64,000 bases of DNA from CAWFKW01 sp963816535 (GCA_963816535.1 CAWFKW010000003.1:806001-870000), one strand, 5' to 3'. Counted from the stretch's first letter, positions 36,334-45,092 are shown. Made by a program: numbers and translations. The notes: a model not told the origin generated them from the letters alone.

Positions 36334-36834
36334 ATGAAGACTATAGCGCTTTTGTTCGCTTCAATATGTTTCACCTTCGCCGTTTTCTTTACAGGATGCT
36401 CGGATGATGCATCGCCGACCAACATCACAACCTCAGCAAGCACAGATTCATTAATGTACAGTTTTGATTCTCTTGTTGTGTATTCTGATAATCCAATTCA
36501 AACTAACGCTTATTATTTGTATGTAGAGGCTTGTACAATCACTAAATTCAGAATTCAATGTAACTTTACAACTAATGATACAACAACTCGTCTAGATACT
36601 TCTTATAGTTTAGCCACCACAGTTTTAAGCAACAACAATGATACAACAAATGGCGCCTTTGTAATAACTAAAATTGGAAATGAGATTAATTTCATGTTAA
36701 ACCAGGTTGTGACACTTAATGTGACGACGCCATACCGACTTGTAGGTGATGTATATTTGAGCTTTGTCCGATTTTCCCAAAATTTGCATAAGTATATTAG
36801 AGCAAAAAATTTCAAGCTATACAAAACTTCTTAA
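36334..36834 (+). CDS. Small lipoprotein, moron-like insertion in the phage cluster
   Basis: 166 residues with a lipoprotein signal peptide (VFFTGCSDDA). The mature part is a predicted beta-sandwich rich in Thr/Asn/Ser. It is the only plus-strand gene inside the tail module, has its own promoter, and its composition is more AT-rich than its neighbours. Its stop overlaps the stop of the convergent tail gene by three bases. It looks like a lysogenic-conversion gene that alters the host surface. The function is unknown. Confidence 0.7.
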   Translation: MKTIALLFASICFTFAVFFTGCSDDASPTNITTSASTDSLMYSFDSLVVYSDNPIQTNAYYLYVEACTITKFRIQCNFTTNDTTTRLDTSYSLATTVLSNNNDTTNGAFVITKIGNEINFMLNQVVTLNVTTPYRLVGDVYLSFVRFSQNLHKYIRAKNFKLYKTS

Positions 36835-38252
36835 CATTCGACCCATTCAGTCATAGAAGTTTCATTAAGTATATTGGAATCTTTTATTGCTCTGCAGTAA
36901 TATTTTTTGTTACCGATGATAGTTGTATCATATACATTTACATTATTATTCGTATCAAGAACAATCTCAGATGCACTCATCTTCTTGATCCCACGAATAA
37001 AATAATTGCATTCTTTTCCAATGGTCTTCTCTAGAATATCTTTAACGCCATATACAATGACGTAATGAGACTGATTCGGCAGAGCAAAGTGAGTATATCT
37101 CCTGCAAAAGAGCGACATAAAACTGAACTGTGCATTCATAAGGTTATTCGTCACGCCTTCGGTATTAAACAAGTATTGCGTTGAATACGTAGGTAAATGA
37201 ACTACCGTCGATGCCTGCGCGGCTACTACCGGCGGATTCTGGCCGTTCAAAACCGTTATTATCGCGCCGCTGTTCTCTTCGAATTCAACCAGTTCAAGTA
37301 ATGGATTGATAAGTCCGTCGGCTATATACACGCCGCCATCGTTAACTGCAAGCATGCCTGAATACCACACTGCATTGTTAAGTATATTCGACCTGTGCGT
37401 TATCACAAAGTAATTTTTGTTCGTGTTCAGGTCCGAGTATTTTTCAACGGCGCTCTTGCGGTAAATAACAACTTCCCTGAGCCCTTCGCTTCTCCAGAAT
37501 ACTTCCATTAAGAATTCAGGGTAGTCGGCGTCAAAAATATTAGCCCTGTCAAAAACGCTCATTTTAAACATGAACCCGAATCCCCGCACAAGCTCTTTGA
37601 AAACGCTCCATTTGCCTTTGCCTATTCCCCTGCTTATAATATCATTGTACACTTCCCACATCAGAACAGGCTCGAACCCCAGCCTCTGCTCCCAGTTCAG
37701 CCTGCTTATAAAACCGAGGTACTGCGGATGGGGGTCGGGTATTATACACCCGGAGATGAACATGTCTATTGTCAGCGGCTGCTGAAGCGGCTGCAGCTGT
37801 ATTTTTTCCTGCAAAACCGAGAGCTCCTTTATCATGCCCGTTACGGTAAATGATATGTCATACCTGTTTTTGGGTTCGGTCAGATCGGCGCTTATGCTGT
37901 TCAGCTCTATCTTACCGCCAACGCGCTTTGCGGCGGGGTCGGATTCATCTCCGAACTCCACAATGCACAGGTAGAAGAAATTCCTGTCGCCGTCCGGGAG
38001 CAGGAAATCTTTCAGGCTTTCCTCCCGCGAGCTCTGGCAGGCGCCAAGGAGCGATAGCTTCACATCAAAATCACCTGCCGTAAACTCCAGAATCTCATCG
38101 CTCTTTTCGAGCTGTTCATTGTAGATCGGTATTCCGTCCGGCGGGATATCGCTTACTTTTATCTTATCATAAAAAACAGGATTCAAAAAATAATTCGCGA
38201 AAAGATAATTCCCCGCCGCGCGGTATTTCCATATATATGCCGTCGCCTTCAT
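36831..38252 (-). CDS. Large tail/baseplate protein
   Basis: 473 residues without a recognised family. The position after the tape-measure candidate and the length suggest a tail-tip or baseplate hub. The first three-quarters (GDFDVKLSLLGACQSSREE, LSVLQEKIQLQPLQQPL) match the phage's own base composition. The last 110 residues or so (from about 37190 down) are AT-rich and Asn/Lys-rich (TNNLMNAQFSFMS, DTNNNVNVYDTTI), like the adjoining moron. This suggests a replaced C-terminal domain. Its ATGA start overlaps the stop of 38249-38758. Confidence 0.55.
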   Translation of the reverse strand: MKATAYIWKYRAAGNYLFANYFLNPVFYDKIKVSDIPPDGIPIYNEQLEKSDEILEFTAGDFDVKLSLLGACQSSREESLKDFLLPDGDRNFFYLCIVEFGDESDPAAKRVGGKIELNSISADLTEPKNRYDISFTVTGMIKELSVLQEKIQLQPLQQPLTIDMFISGCIIPDPHPQYLGFISRLNWEQRLGFEPVLMWEVYNDIISRGIGKGKWSVFKELVRGFGFMFKMSVFDRANIFDADYPEFLMEVFWRSEGLREVVIYRKSAVEKYSDLNTNKNYFVITHRSNILNNAVWYSGMLAVNDGGVYIADGLINPLLELVEFEENSGAIITVLNGQNPPVVAAQASTVVHLPTYSTQYLFNTEGVTNNLMNAQFSFMSLFCRRYTHFALPNQSHYVIVYGVKDILEKTIGKECNYFIRGIKKMSASEIVLDTNNNVNVYDTTIIGNKKYYCRAIKDSNILNETSMTEWVEC

Positions 38253-38758
38253 ATTGCGCTCCCGGAGTTTCTTACATTATACGCCGGCATATAATTTGTC
38301 AGGAATTTCACAGCCTTCGAGCTTTCGATCTCGCTGTTAACGACTACAGTGATATTCGGACTGAACACATCGGCCTGCCTTCTGAGCCCATCGGGCTTGG
38401 TTTCAAGTCCCGCGGCATGGCCGGGGTTAACATCGCCAAACAGCCCAAGCAGCCCGCTTATCAGCCCGCCGCCGGGAATAATGCCGAGAAGCGAGTCGAG
38501 AAAATCTCCCGTTCCGCCCCCGCCTATTCGGCTGAACATCATCAACAATTCCGACAGGTAATCGCCAACAGAATGAAAGCCTTCTATCAGCGTTCCGATA
38601 AAGTCGCCGGTTTCAATTTGCAGGTTTCCAAAGAGCTCATCCATGGCTTTGCCCGCCTCAGCCAGGTCCGGAAGCAAATTATTTTCTGCCAAACCTGTTA
38701 TGCTTGTTTGCTGGTTGTTATCTGTTCTTCTTTTGCTAGTTCGCTTATTCTGTGGCAC
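38249..38758 (-). CDS. Very short tape-measure-like protein
   Basis: 169 residues. It follows the tail-chaperone pair, where the tape measure always sits, and has a helical middle (DLAEAGKAMDELFGNLQIETGDFIGTLIEGF) and a glycine-rich membrane-like end (GIIPGGGLISGLLGLFG), both typical of tape measures. Normal tape measures are several hundred to over 1000 residues; at 0.15 nm per residue this would give a tail of roughly 25 nm. It may be a true short form, as in RcGTA, or a remnant after deletion, because a repeat block fills the 38760-38934 gap. Confidence 0.5.
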   Translation of the reverse strand: MPQNKRTSKRRTDNNQQTSITGLAENNLLPDLAEAGKAMDELFGNLQIETGDFIGTLIEGFHSVGDYLSELLMMFSRIGGGGTGDFLDSLLGIIPGGGLISGLLGLFGDVNPGHAAGLETKPDGLRRQADVFSPNITVVVNSEIESSKAVKFLTNYMPAYNVRNSGSAI

Positions 38759-38759
38759 A

Positions 38760-38955
38760 GTATTTTCTTTTATTTACTATTTATTGTTTGTGAATGCTTT
38801 ATGCTTCTAGTTTTTTTTCCTTTTTGTTTTTTTATTTTCCCTTCTGCCTTTTCCCTTTTCGCTTCTGACTTTTGCCTTCCGCCTTTTGCCTTTTGTTGCC
38901 CATTGCCAATTGTTCATTGCTAATTGCCCATTGCCTAATTGTTCATTGCTAATTG
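38760..38955. repeat. Heptanucleotide repeat block between tail chaperone and tape measure
   Basis: C/T-rich low complexity sequence (TTTTGCC units) passes into a period-7 run of ATTGNNN units (ATTGTTC, ATTGCTA, ATTGCCC, ATTGCCT) that enters the last codons of the chaperone extension frame. Here the tape-measure gene would normally be largest. Confidence 0.7.
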
Positions 38956-39207
38956 TTTCCTAAGGAATTCATTTTGTTCCGACTCCAGATTTTCAAACAG
39001 GAGCATTTTCCAGTAATCCAATTCGGTAAATTCAGGCGATTCATGTTTTGTAAGCCTGAATGTCTTTGAAAGCCTGTAAGCCATGTAATCATATCTCAGC
39101 TCCTGTGGAACGGAATATTCTTCCGGCAGAACAAAGCGGCGCGTAAACGCCGCAGGCGCCGATTCTCTCAGCCGGCGGATATCTTCCTGGGTCCGGCTAT
39201 AGAGCAA
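38935..39207 (-). CDS. Tail assembly chaperone, frameshift extension (T part of G-T)
   Basis: About 90 residues in the -1 frame relative to the preceding chaperone. Its only start candidate is a TTG inside the slippery T run, so it is more likely made as the C-terminal extension of the upstream protein (about 255 residues in all) than alone. In lambda-like phages the extended protein binds the tape measure during tail assembly. The final residues (QLAMNN) are encoded by heptanucleotide repeat sequence, so the end may have been altered. Confidence 0.65.
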   Translation of the reverse strand: MLYSRTQEDIRRLRESAPAAFTRRFVLPEEYSVPQELRYDYMAYRLSKTFRLTKHESPEFTELDYWKMLLFENLESEQNEFLRKQLAMNN

Positions 39208-39701
39208 AAAAAATCATGCACAACGTCCTTTACAAGATCAAATGCGCCTTCGCCGTCCATATCGAATTCAATTTCTTCCTCCGTAGCGGCGGATGATACC
39301 AGAACCTTTTTTAGGAATGGGCTTATCATATTCTTATCGCCGATCGCTTCAAGTAATGCGAAGCCGAGGCATTCAGTATACAGCGTTAAAGAGCATTGGA
39401 CCTTTTTGTCATTATCAAATTGTTCTTTAGCTCCCAGAAGCTTTGCTCTCAGCCCTAAGATCCTTTCATCCGGCGCTTCTCTCATTTCGCCCGAAATTCT
39501 TTCAAGCTGTCTTATGCTCAGCTCAAGCTCATCAATCCTGTTTCTTTGCTCGTTAACAGCCGTCATATCTATATCCTGAACGTATTTCTCACGCAGCTTC
39601 GCGAACCCGGCAAGCATTGGCGCCGCCGATGAAAGAACTCCGAGAGTAAGCGGCCTCAGCCTGTAGGCCGCATTACCATATTTATATGTTTTGTTTTCCA
39701 T
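39168..39701 (-). CDS. Tail assembly chaperone (G part)
   Basis: 177 residues directly downstream of the tail-tube gene (1-bp gap). It has helical sequence (RNRIDELELSIRQLERISGEM) and no known enzymatic motif. The last 14 codons follow a run of eight T bases (plus 39206-39213). A -1 slip there leads into the next frame, the arrangement of gpG/gpGT in lambda-like phages. Function follows from position and this frameshift signal. Confidence 0.65.
   Translation of the reverse strand: MENKTYKYGNAAYRLRPLTLGVLSSAAPMLAGFAKLREKYVQDIDMTAVNEQRNRIDELELSIRQLERISGEMREAPDERILGLRAKLLGAKEQFDNDKKVQCSLTLYTECLGFALLEAIGDKNMISPFLKKVLVSSAATEEEIEFDMDGEGAFDLVKDVVHDFFCSIAGPRKISAG
39205..39213 (-). other. Programmed -1 ribosomal frameshift site
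   Basis: On the minus strand GAT-TTT-TTT-TGC contains the heptamer T-TTT-TTT. A slip of one base back at the second TTT reads TTG-CTC-TAT and enters the 38935-39207 frame exactly. Confidence 0.65.
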
Positions 39702-39702
39702 C

Positions 39703-40272
39703 TTAAGCCACTTCCGTTTCGATGATTACTTGTTCAAGCCCTTCGGGAATAGTTACCGGCCCAGGCGACTTGATATCGATGCCAAGCGCATTTTCAATTG
39801 AGCTGAGCGTGAACGCGCTGATAACAAAATCATCATGCAGCGAAATTGCGGTCGATTCATACGGCATCGATTTAGCGCCCCCTGGAGTCGAAACTTTCAT
39901 CTGCGGAGTAATTTCGACTATCTTAAATACTTCCTGGTGGGCGCCGCCCTTTATACCGAGGTATTTATATTCAAGATGTCTTTTGTTCCGGACCCCTATG
40001 GCAAGCATGTCAAGCTTTTGTTTATCGGTTTCCATCAGTATTCCCGATGTTATACCTTCGAAGTCAAAATCAGCCGCGACCGTTTCACCCGCTTCGTTTT
40101 TGAACATGGTCTTCTTTGCGTTTATAGCCAGCCCGGAATTCGCAATGTGGCCCAGGTCAAGGCAGTTCTGCCCTGCGGCAAGATTTCCGGGGATGGCTCC
40201 GTTTTGGTCAAGCTCAACGATGGCTATCTTATTGCCGCCCTTATCTTTTATATTTTTTATATTTGCAGACAT
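39703..40272 (-). CDS. Major tail tube protein
   Basis: 189 residues, beta-rich, with a middle (AVAADFDFEGITSGILMETDKQKLDMLAIGV, VKHLEYKYLGIKGG-like) and a terminal VTIPEGLEQVIIETEV typical of siphophage tail-tube proteins. Position between the tail terminator and the chaperone pair agrees. It would polymerise into the tail tube around the tape measure. Confidence 0.65.
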   Translation of the reverse strand: MSANIKNIKDKGGNKIAIVELDQNGAIPGNLAAGQNCLDLGHIANSGLAINAKKTMFKNEAGETVAADFDFEGITSGILMETDKQKLDMLAIGVRNKRHLEYKYLGIKGGAHQEVFKIVEITPQMKVSTPGGAKSMPYESTAISLHDDFVISAFTLSSIENALGIDIKSPGPVTIPEGLEQVIIETEVA

Positions 40273-40304
40273 AATTTGTTTTAAGCATTAATACATGTTG
40301 GTTA

Positions 40305-40772
40305 TTAATTCAGGTTAATGTATTCAATTGTTATTGTAACTTCCAGCGTTTGCCTGTTATCGCGCCAGTCTGAATAAGGCTCTATTTTGCTTATATAATA
40401 ATTCTGCACTCCCGGCACGAGGCATAGAGAGCACCCTGTATCGGCGTTTTCGGACGAGATAAATCTTTCATAATCTTCTATCCAGCTTTCGGCTTCCGCC
40501 TGGTTCAATCCCTCTGAGTTCAGGTCATAAGTTGTTTCCATATGAGTAAGTATTTTCATCTTCAAAGACGATTCTAACAAATTCCTGTCTTCAAATCCGG
40601 GATTGATTTCTTCATCGCCTGCGGCAAGGTTAACCGAAGGAAATACGGCAATATCTGCCGGCGATTTCATTACAGGGATCACTTTTGCAATATCATGCAT
40701 ATACCCGTTTGAGGTATTTATCTTAAGCAGATCCAGCATCAGAACCCCGAATATTTGGCGTCTTTTTGTCAT
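40305..40772 (-). CDS. Tail terminator / neck protein
   Basis: 155 residues. It starts within the last codon of the connector (ATGA) and precedes the tail tube. An alpha/beta plan with IFGVLMLDLLKIN and a C-terminal beta strand (QTLEVTITIEYINLN) fits tail-terminator or tail-completion proteins. No sure family match. Confidence 0.5.
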   Translation of the reverse strand: MTKRRQIFGVLMLDLLKINTSNGYMHDIAKVIPVMKSPADIAVFPSVNLAAGDEEINPGFEDRNLLESSLKMKILTHMETTYDLNSEGLNQAEAESWIEDYERFISSENADTGCSLCLVPGVQNYYISKIEPYSDWRDNRQTLEVTITIEYINLN

Positions 40773-41491
40773 ATGTTTGGTTTTTTATACCTGTTTATGA
40801 TGTGTTCTATTTCAAGGTTTTCATAGACTGCGCTTTTGGGAACCGGGCCGCCGGAACTTTCAGATTTTTTCATGAGCAGATTTTTGCCGTCAGGCGAGTC
40901 ATAAAAAGTTCTTGCCGCCAGGTACTTTACGGCTTTCTTCAGGTCTGCCGGGACCTGTTCGGCGTTAAGCGCTTCCCAATTATTCTGTTCGAACGTACCT
41001 CCTGAAACATGCTACATTGTGCAGCGCCAGAAGACATTTTGATAATTAACAATATCCCCCTGCTCATACTTTGTGTTTTCCGCCCAGTCATCCGCAGTCA
41101 GATATCCCGATGTGTACGCGGCTTTAATATTGCTTTCGCCAGGAGGGAATACGTAGTTTTTCAATATGCAGATCTGACCGCCGCTGAGAAGTAAAACTGA
41201 ATCGCGAATCGAGTCAGGTTCCTTTATTATATCAGAGTATCCTTCTGAGGTTCTGAACTGCAGCTTTGTGATTTCAACGATTGGGAATTCCTTAAGGTAT
41301 GCAAACGCAGTGCCGCTGCCGTCCGGATTTTCTTCAATAACGCTGTAGCCAAGAGTCCGGTTGGTAAGCGAGTCAATTTCCGAAATGGCGCTTTGAATGC
41401 ATTCGTTAAGCAGTTCGTCTTTGGATGTGTTGGCCGGGTCAATGGCCAGGAATCTCTTAAATTCAGTTAAGGTTAACATTTCATTTTTCAA
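40769..41491 (-). pseudogene. Head-tail connector interrupted by an in-frame amber codon
   Basis: The frame opens at 41491 with a gp6-like connector helix (LTLTEFKRFLAIDPANTSK). It runs to a TAG at 41014-41012 and then continues open in the same frame for 80 codons (HVSGGTFEQNNWEAL...ADLKKAVKYLAARTFYD) to a TGA that overlaps the next gene's ATG (ATGA). The second part holds the conserved last helix of the connector, so the original protein was about 240 residues. Around the TAG is a short inserted domain (YEQGDIVNYQNVFWRC) like a carbohydrate-binding fold. Either a nonsense mutation or readthrough. Confidence 0.75.
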
Positions 41492-41555
41492 AATTTACAC
41501 GCGCCGGCCGTAACCGGCGCATGCTGAATATTGGAGTTTGATTATTACCCCGGTT

Positions 41556-42782
41556 CTACGACACGGTCGTCTTGATCTGCACAAGCCTTGAAGCAAACGG
41601 CGCCTGTATATCGAACCGCATTTCAGTCCTGAACAAAGTCAGGTTATCCTGGAACGCCGATCTCTGAACATTGCCGTCGCTGAACGAAGCTTCGGTCGAA
41701 CGCGCCATTGTCATTCCCGCCCTCATTGCCATGTACACTTTTTTCAGGTTTCCTAAAGTGATAAACGGCAGGTCGGGGCCCGATTCGTTCATTGAATAAG
41801 CTGAATCGGTTAAGGTCACCGGGATTCCCAATAGCGTCCGGTTCTTTACGTCATATTCGCTGAGCAGGTACCTGTCCATATCATCCTTTTTTGTATGCAG
41901 GTGGGCCCAAACCGATGGCGACATATACCACTCCGCGCCTTTCAGGTCGACTGTTCTCAGCAGCCCGATGGCATTAATAAGATCGTCTGTGCTTACGGTG
42001 TCGAAGCCTTTTCCTTCGGTAAGCTGGAACGCGGTCTGCATTCCGTAGAGGCCGGTTATATTTGCATCGCCCCTGAACAAAATGTTATCAAGCAGCGCGC
42101 CGTAATATTCGCCGATGTTCTGTCTCAGGTATCCTTCAAGGTCGCTGGAAGAATCTTCAAGCAGTTCATCTGTGAACGGAACTATAAACGAATACTTTTT
42201 GATAGTAAAAGTCGTCACTCCGAACGTATAATTAACAACCGGCTTCGGAGCGCCTTCTTCGGTGTATTGCGGAGTGAGTATGGTCGAGAGCGTCGGGAGC
42301 TTTATAAGGTTTGTCCCGACCGGGATTATCGAAACCTTGCCGAGCGTGATTCCGTTATCGCGGATGTCGTCGGCAATAAGCTTCATAGTGTCGGTAGGCA
42401 CAGTATAACCGCCCGCGGCAGCCGAACCTTCCGCCTGCAGCGCGTGCTTGAACCCCGCCAGCTTCTCCGAAAACGGGCTGCCTTCCGGTTTCAGTATTGC
42501 ATGCACATACCTGTTGAATCCTATTCTTCTTGCTTCTTTCTGGTCGGCGATGCATTTTTCTTTATCGCTAAGGAAATGATGGTACCATTTCCCGTCTTTG
42601 GGCGCCTCCGGCGCTTTGACCCCGGTCGACGCCTTCTTCACTTCATCAATTACAGAATTGAATCCGTTCTTAAGGCCGTCCTGTATCTTATCAGGCAGCG
42701 AGTTAAGTTCATCCGGCTTGAACGAAGCCAGCTTGCCTATCTCAGCCTGGATCTGCGTAAAAATATCCTGTGTGTTCGTCAT
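41556..42782 (-). CDS. Major capsid protein, HK97 fold
   Basis: 408 residues. The first 110 or so form a helical delta/scaffold region (ELNSLPDKIQDGLKNGFNSV) cut off in maturation. The coat follows with the HK97 pattern: GGYTVPTDTMKLIADDI at the start, PVGTNLIKLPTL, YTEEGAPKP, FTIKKYSFIVPFTDELLEDS, and SVWAHLHTKKDDMDRYLL. It builds the icosahedral head. The protease gene lies directly upstream (42 bp). Confidence 0.88.
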   Translation of the reverse strand: MTNTQDIFTQIQAEIGKLASFKPDELNSLPDKIQDGLKNGFNSVIDEVKKASTGVKAPEAPKDGKWYHHFLSDKEKCIADQKEARRIGFNRYVHAILKPEGSPFSEKLAGFKHALQAEGSAAAGGYTVPTDTMKLIADDIRDNGITLGKVSIIPVGTNLIKLPTLSTILTPQYTEEGAPKPVVNYTFGVTTFTIKKYSFIVPFTDELLEDSSSDLEGYLRQNIGEYYGALLDNILFRGDANITGLYGMQTAFQLTEGKGFDTVSTDDLINAIGLLRTVDLKGAEWYMSPSVWAHLHTKKDDMDRYLLSEYDVKNRTLLGIPVTLTDSAYSMNESGPDLPFITLGNLKKVYMAMRAGMTMARSTEASFSDGNVQRSAFQDNLTLFRTEMRFDIQAPFASRLVQIKTTVS

Positions 42783-42824
42783 ATTTTTTGTTTAAGCGTT
42801 TTTATTAATGTGCGTTAAGTTTTT

Positions 42825-43673
42825 TTATTCGATCCTGCCAGCTATAGAATCAACAGAGCGCTTTACAGCTTTTTCAACCAATGCCTCTAAGTTCGTACCG
42901 AGGTCATTTACTTGTTTTATGCTTCCGGCAAAGTGTTCCAGTTTGGGCATTATCATCTTATGGTATTGTTCTATTGTTTCTTCCGCGATCGCCCTGAACT
43001 CATTTTCGTATCCGGCTGTTCCGAGAGATCTTAATTCATTTTTAATATTCTGAAGCTCTCCCATGAGATTCAACGAGTCATCTTCGCCCGCTGTCTTCCG
43101 GTTCATAATTGAATGCATAAAATATTTCTTCATCGTATCGCTTTTAACCGATTCAAGGGCGTTCAGAAAATTTGTTTCCTGTGTGGTCGAGTCGCCGTCA
43201 ACCGGAACAAACACCGCGCTGTACTCGTATATCCCCCACTTATCGTAATATACATAGCCGTTTTCAGCGCGGGGCTCGGAGACCGGGTAAAACCATTTGC
43301 TCCATCCGTTTAAAAAGCCGAGCCTGTATAAATTATATACGTCGTGCGCGAAATCTGATTTATCGTCGTCTCTGAACTCGGTTTCGGCTCTCAGGTAATT
43401 TCCGTCGACCTGTATCTTCGTATTTTTTCCGAGCACAAAATCAAGCTGAATCCGCGCGGGAGTTGTTATGAAAAGGTCGCTTAGCCCGTGCTGAAACAAT
43501 ACGATAGGGTTTTTCCTGTAACGGCTGTCGTCATACCCCTCCGGTTTTAATACCTGTCCGTAGTCGTTCGGCTCTCCGCCGGATATGTAATGCGATACTG
43601 TTCTTTTTTGTTCGTTTATTTCCTGAACTGAATTCTGGAATAAGCTGAAAAGCGGCCTGATTAATTTCTGCAT
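42825..43673 (-). CDS. Prohead protease (HK97/S78-like)
   Basis: 282 residues between the portal and capsid genes. An N-terminal beta domain (HYISGGEPNDYGQVLKPEGYD) is followed by PIVLFQHG, which probably carries the catalytic histidine. FLNGWSKWFYP and YEYSAVFVPVD form the core of the HK97 protease fold (usual pattern 'S.GF.p' and 'E.S.v..pa'), and a helical C-terminal scaffold region closes the protein. It should trim the capsid delta domain. Confidence 0.75.
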   Translation of the reverse strand: MQKLIRPLFSLFQNSVQEINEQKRTVSHYISGGEPNDYGQVLKPEGYDDSRYRKNPIVLFQHGLSDLFITTPARIQLDFVLGKNTKIQVDGNYLRAETEFRDDDKSDFAHDVYNLYRLGFLNGWSKWFYPVSEPRAENGYVYYDKWGIYEYSAVFVPVDGDSTTQETNFLNALESVKSDTMKKYFMHSIMNRKTAGEDDSLNLMGELQNIKNELRSLGTAGYENEFRAIAEETIEQYHKMIMPKLEHFAGSIKQVNDLGTNLEALVEKAVKRSVDSIAGRIE

Positions 43674-43730
43674 AATTTTTTTTGCCCTGTTCCCGGTCGG
43701 CCGGGAATCTGTTTAGTTTTTTGTTTTACT

Positions 43731-44936
43731 TTATTTAAAGAAAAGATCGTTTGCCCTTGCGTCGTCGTAATCGTCCCAATTTCTCACCCGCCTAAGTTCG
43801 TTCTTTGTCGCCAGCTTATGCTTTGCGAACAGGTCTATCTCTTTAAGCTGCGTATCAACGTCTGTCACATCATATTCCATAGCAGTTATAAGCTTTTCAT
43901 CATAATTATCGTGCGCAAAAGCCGTAAGCTGTTCATTGAATACCATGTTTGAATAAGGTTCTATCGTATTTTTGATCCATGTCATCAACGCGTTCCGGGA
44001 ATTGTTGTAATTTGAATCTTCAAATATGTTCATCACCTGTTTTGATACGTCAAGCACAAGCATAATTTCTTCAAGGATCTGCCTGCGCGAGTTAGTGAAA
44101 TCCATTTCCTTCTGCGTCCTGCCAAGCTCGGTCACTGCCGCGCCGCTATCCAGTATCAGCGGGTTCCTTGCGTTATCAACCCCGGTATGGTTTTCTTTAT
44201 ACTGCTTTTTATATCTTTCAAACGTCTCATCCCTGAGCTCTTTGGGAAGACTGATAACAAAACCGGGAGACCCGTCGTTATCAAAAAACCTGCGCTGGTA
44301 GCGGCTTTGAAGATATTCTATATCAAGCGTAAAGTTGAAAGCCGATACAGGCGCAAAAGGATAGATATTCGATTCGGGATGCGGGATCTTAAACCTGATA
44401 ACATTCTCAGGTTTTACCTTCAGCGAAACGCCTCCCGCTTCATATAAATAATAATCGACCATAGAATTCTGCGAATCAAGCTTTGGCGTGACGTACTTTG
44501 CCGGCAATGGCACAAACTCAACAGGCAGTTTTCTGCCGAGGAATTCAACCCTGTTTACCAGTAGGTATGCATTGCCGTTTAAATCGCAATTGACGGATGA
44601 CAGGAACAGCATTTCTTTGAACGACTGCCCGTAACTGTTGCGTGACCGGAGAAGCTTTATGAACGGGTGATCGGTTATTTCAGTGCGGCGTGATTTAAAC
44701 TGCCTGTACAAATAAATATTTGCGTTGGCTGCGTTGTACGCCTTTTTGTTTATGCACGCATAAGCAAACGACTTATAGAAATCCTGCGTCCCAGCGCGGT
44801 CAAACAGGTCCAGCCCTATCAGCGGCTTCCACACCGAAGGCGGATCGTCTGACCTAAACGCAGCCGAATTCTTTTTGTCCGGCCCCGGTTTGTAAAAGTC
44901 GTAAGCCGATCTGATCAAGTGTTTTAGTAATCCCAT
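43731..44936 (-). CDS. Phage portal protein, HK97 type
   Basis: About 401 residues from the ATG at 44936 (MGLLKHLIRSAYDF), with GAGG about ten bases upstream; the frame is open to an ATG at 44969. Portal signatures: VYACIN-like SFAYACINKKAYNAANANIYLY, LLRSRNSYGQSFKEML, DLNGNAYLLVNR, and the wing/stem stretch AVTELGRTQKEMDFTNSRRQILEEIMLVLDV. It forms the dodecameric DNA entry ring and docks the terminase. Confidence 0.85.
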   Translation of the reverse strand: MGLLKHLIRSAYDFYKPGPDKKNSAAFRSDDPPSVWKPLIGLDLFDRAGTQDFYKSFAYACINKKAYNAANANIYLYRQFKSRRTEITDHPFIKLLRSRNSYGQSFKEMLFLSSVNCDLNGNAYLLVNRVEFLGRKLPVEFVPLPAKYVTPKLDSQNSMVDYYLYEAGGVSLKVKPENVIRFKIPHPESNIYPFAPVSAFNFTLDIEYLQSRYQRRFFDNDGSPGFVISLPKELRDETFERYKKQYKENHTGVDNARNPLILDSGAAVTELGRTQKEMDFTNSRRQILEEIMLVLDVSKQVMNIFEDSNYNNSRNALMTWIKNTIEPYSNMVFNEQLTAFAHDNYDEKLITAMEYDVTDVDTQLKEIDLFAKHKLATKNELRRVRNWDDYDDARANDLFFK

Positions 44937-45029
44937 ATTATTATTTGCCTCACCATTGCTTTCAACCATGTTTCACCCCTCTTTAGGCGGCGCGGTTGTT
45001 GGATTATTCGTATTTATTTAGTTTTTATT

Positions 45030-45092
45030 TGTTGTTTTGTCATTACTTATTTCTCATTGCTCATTACTTATTGCTCATTACTCATTACTCAA
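45030..45092. repeat. Heptanucleotide repeat between terminase and portal
   Basis: Period-7 units of the CATTACT/CATTGCT type (CATTACTTATTTCTCATTGC, then CTCATTA units) end in the stop region of the terminase gene. Confidence 0.65.

Noticed and set aside
40769..41491. General TAG recoding in the phage cluster
   Set aside because: Other genes of the cluster end sensibly at TAG (for example at 41556), so only the connector shows an internal TAG.
41895..42818. 307-codon plus-strand frame
   Set aside because: It is antisense to the major capsid and its composition (Arg/Phe/Cys-rich) is not protein-like.
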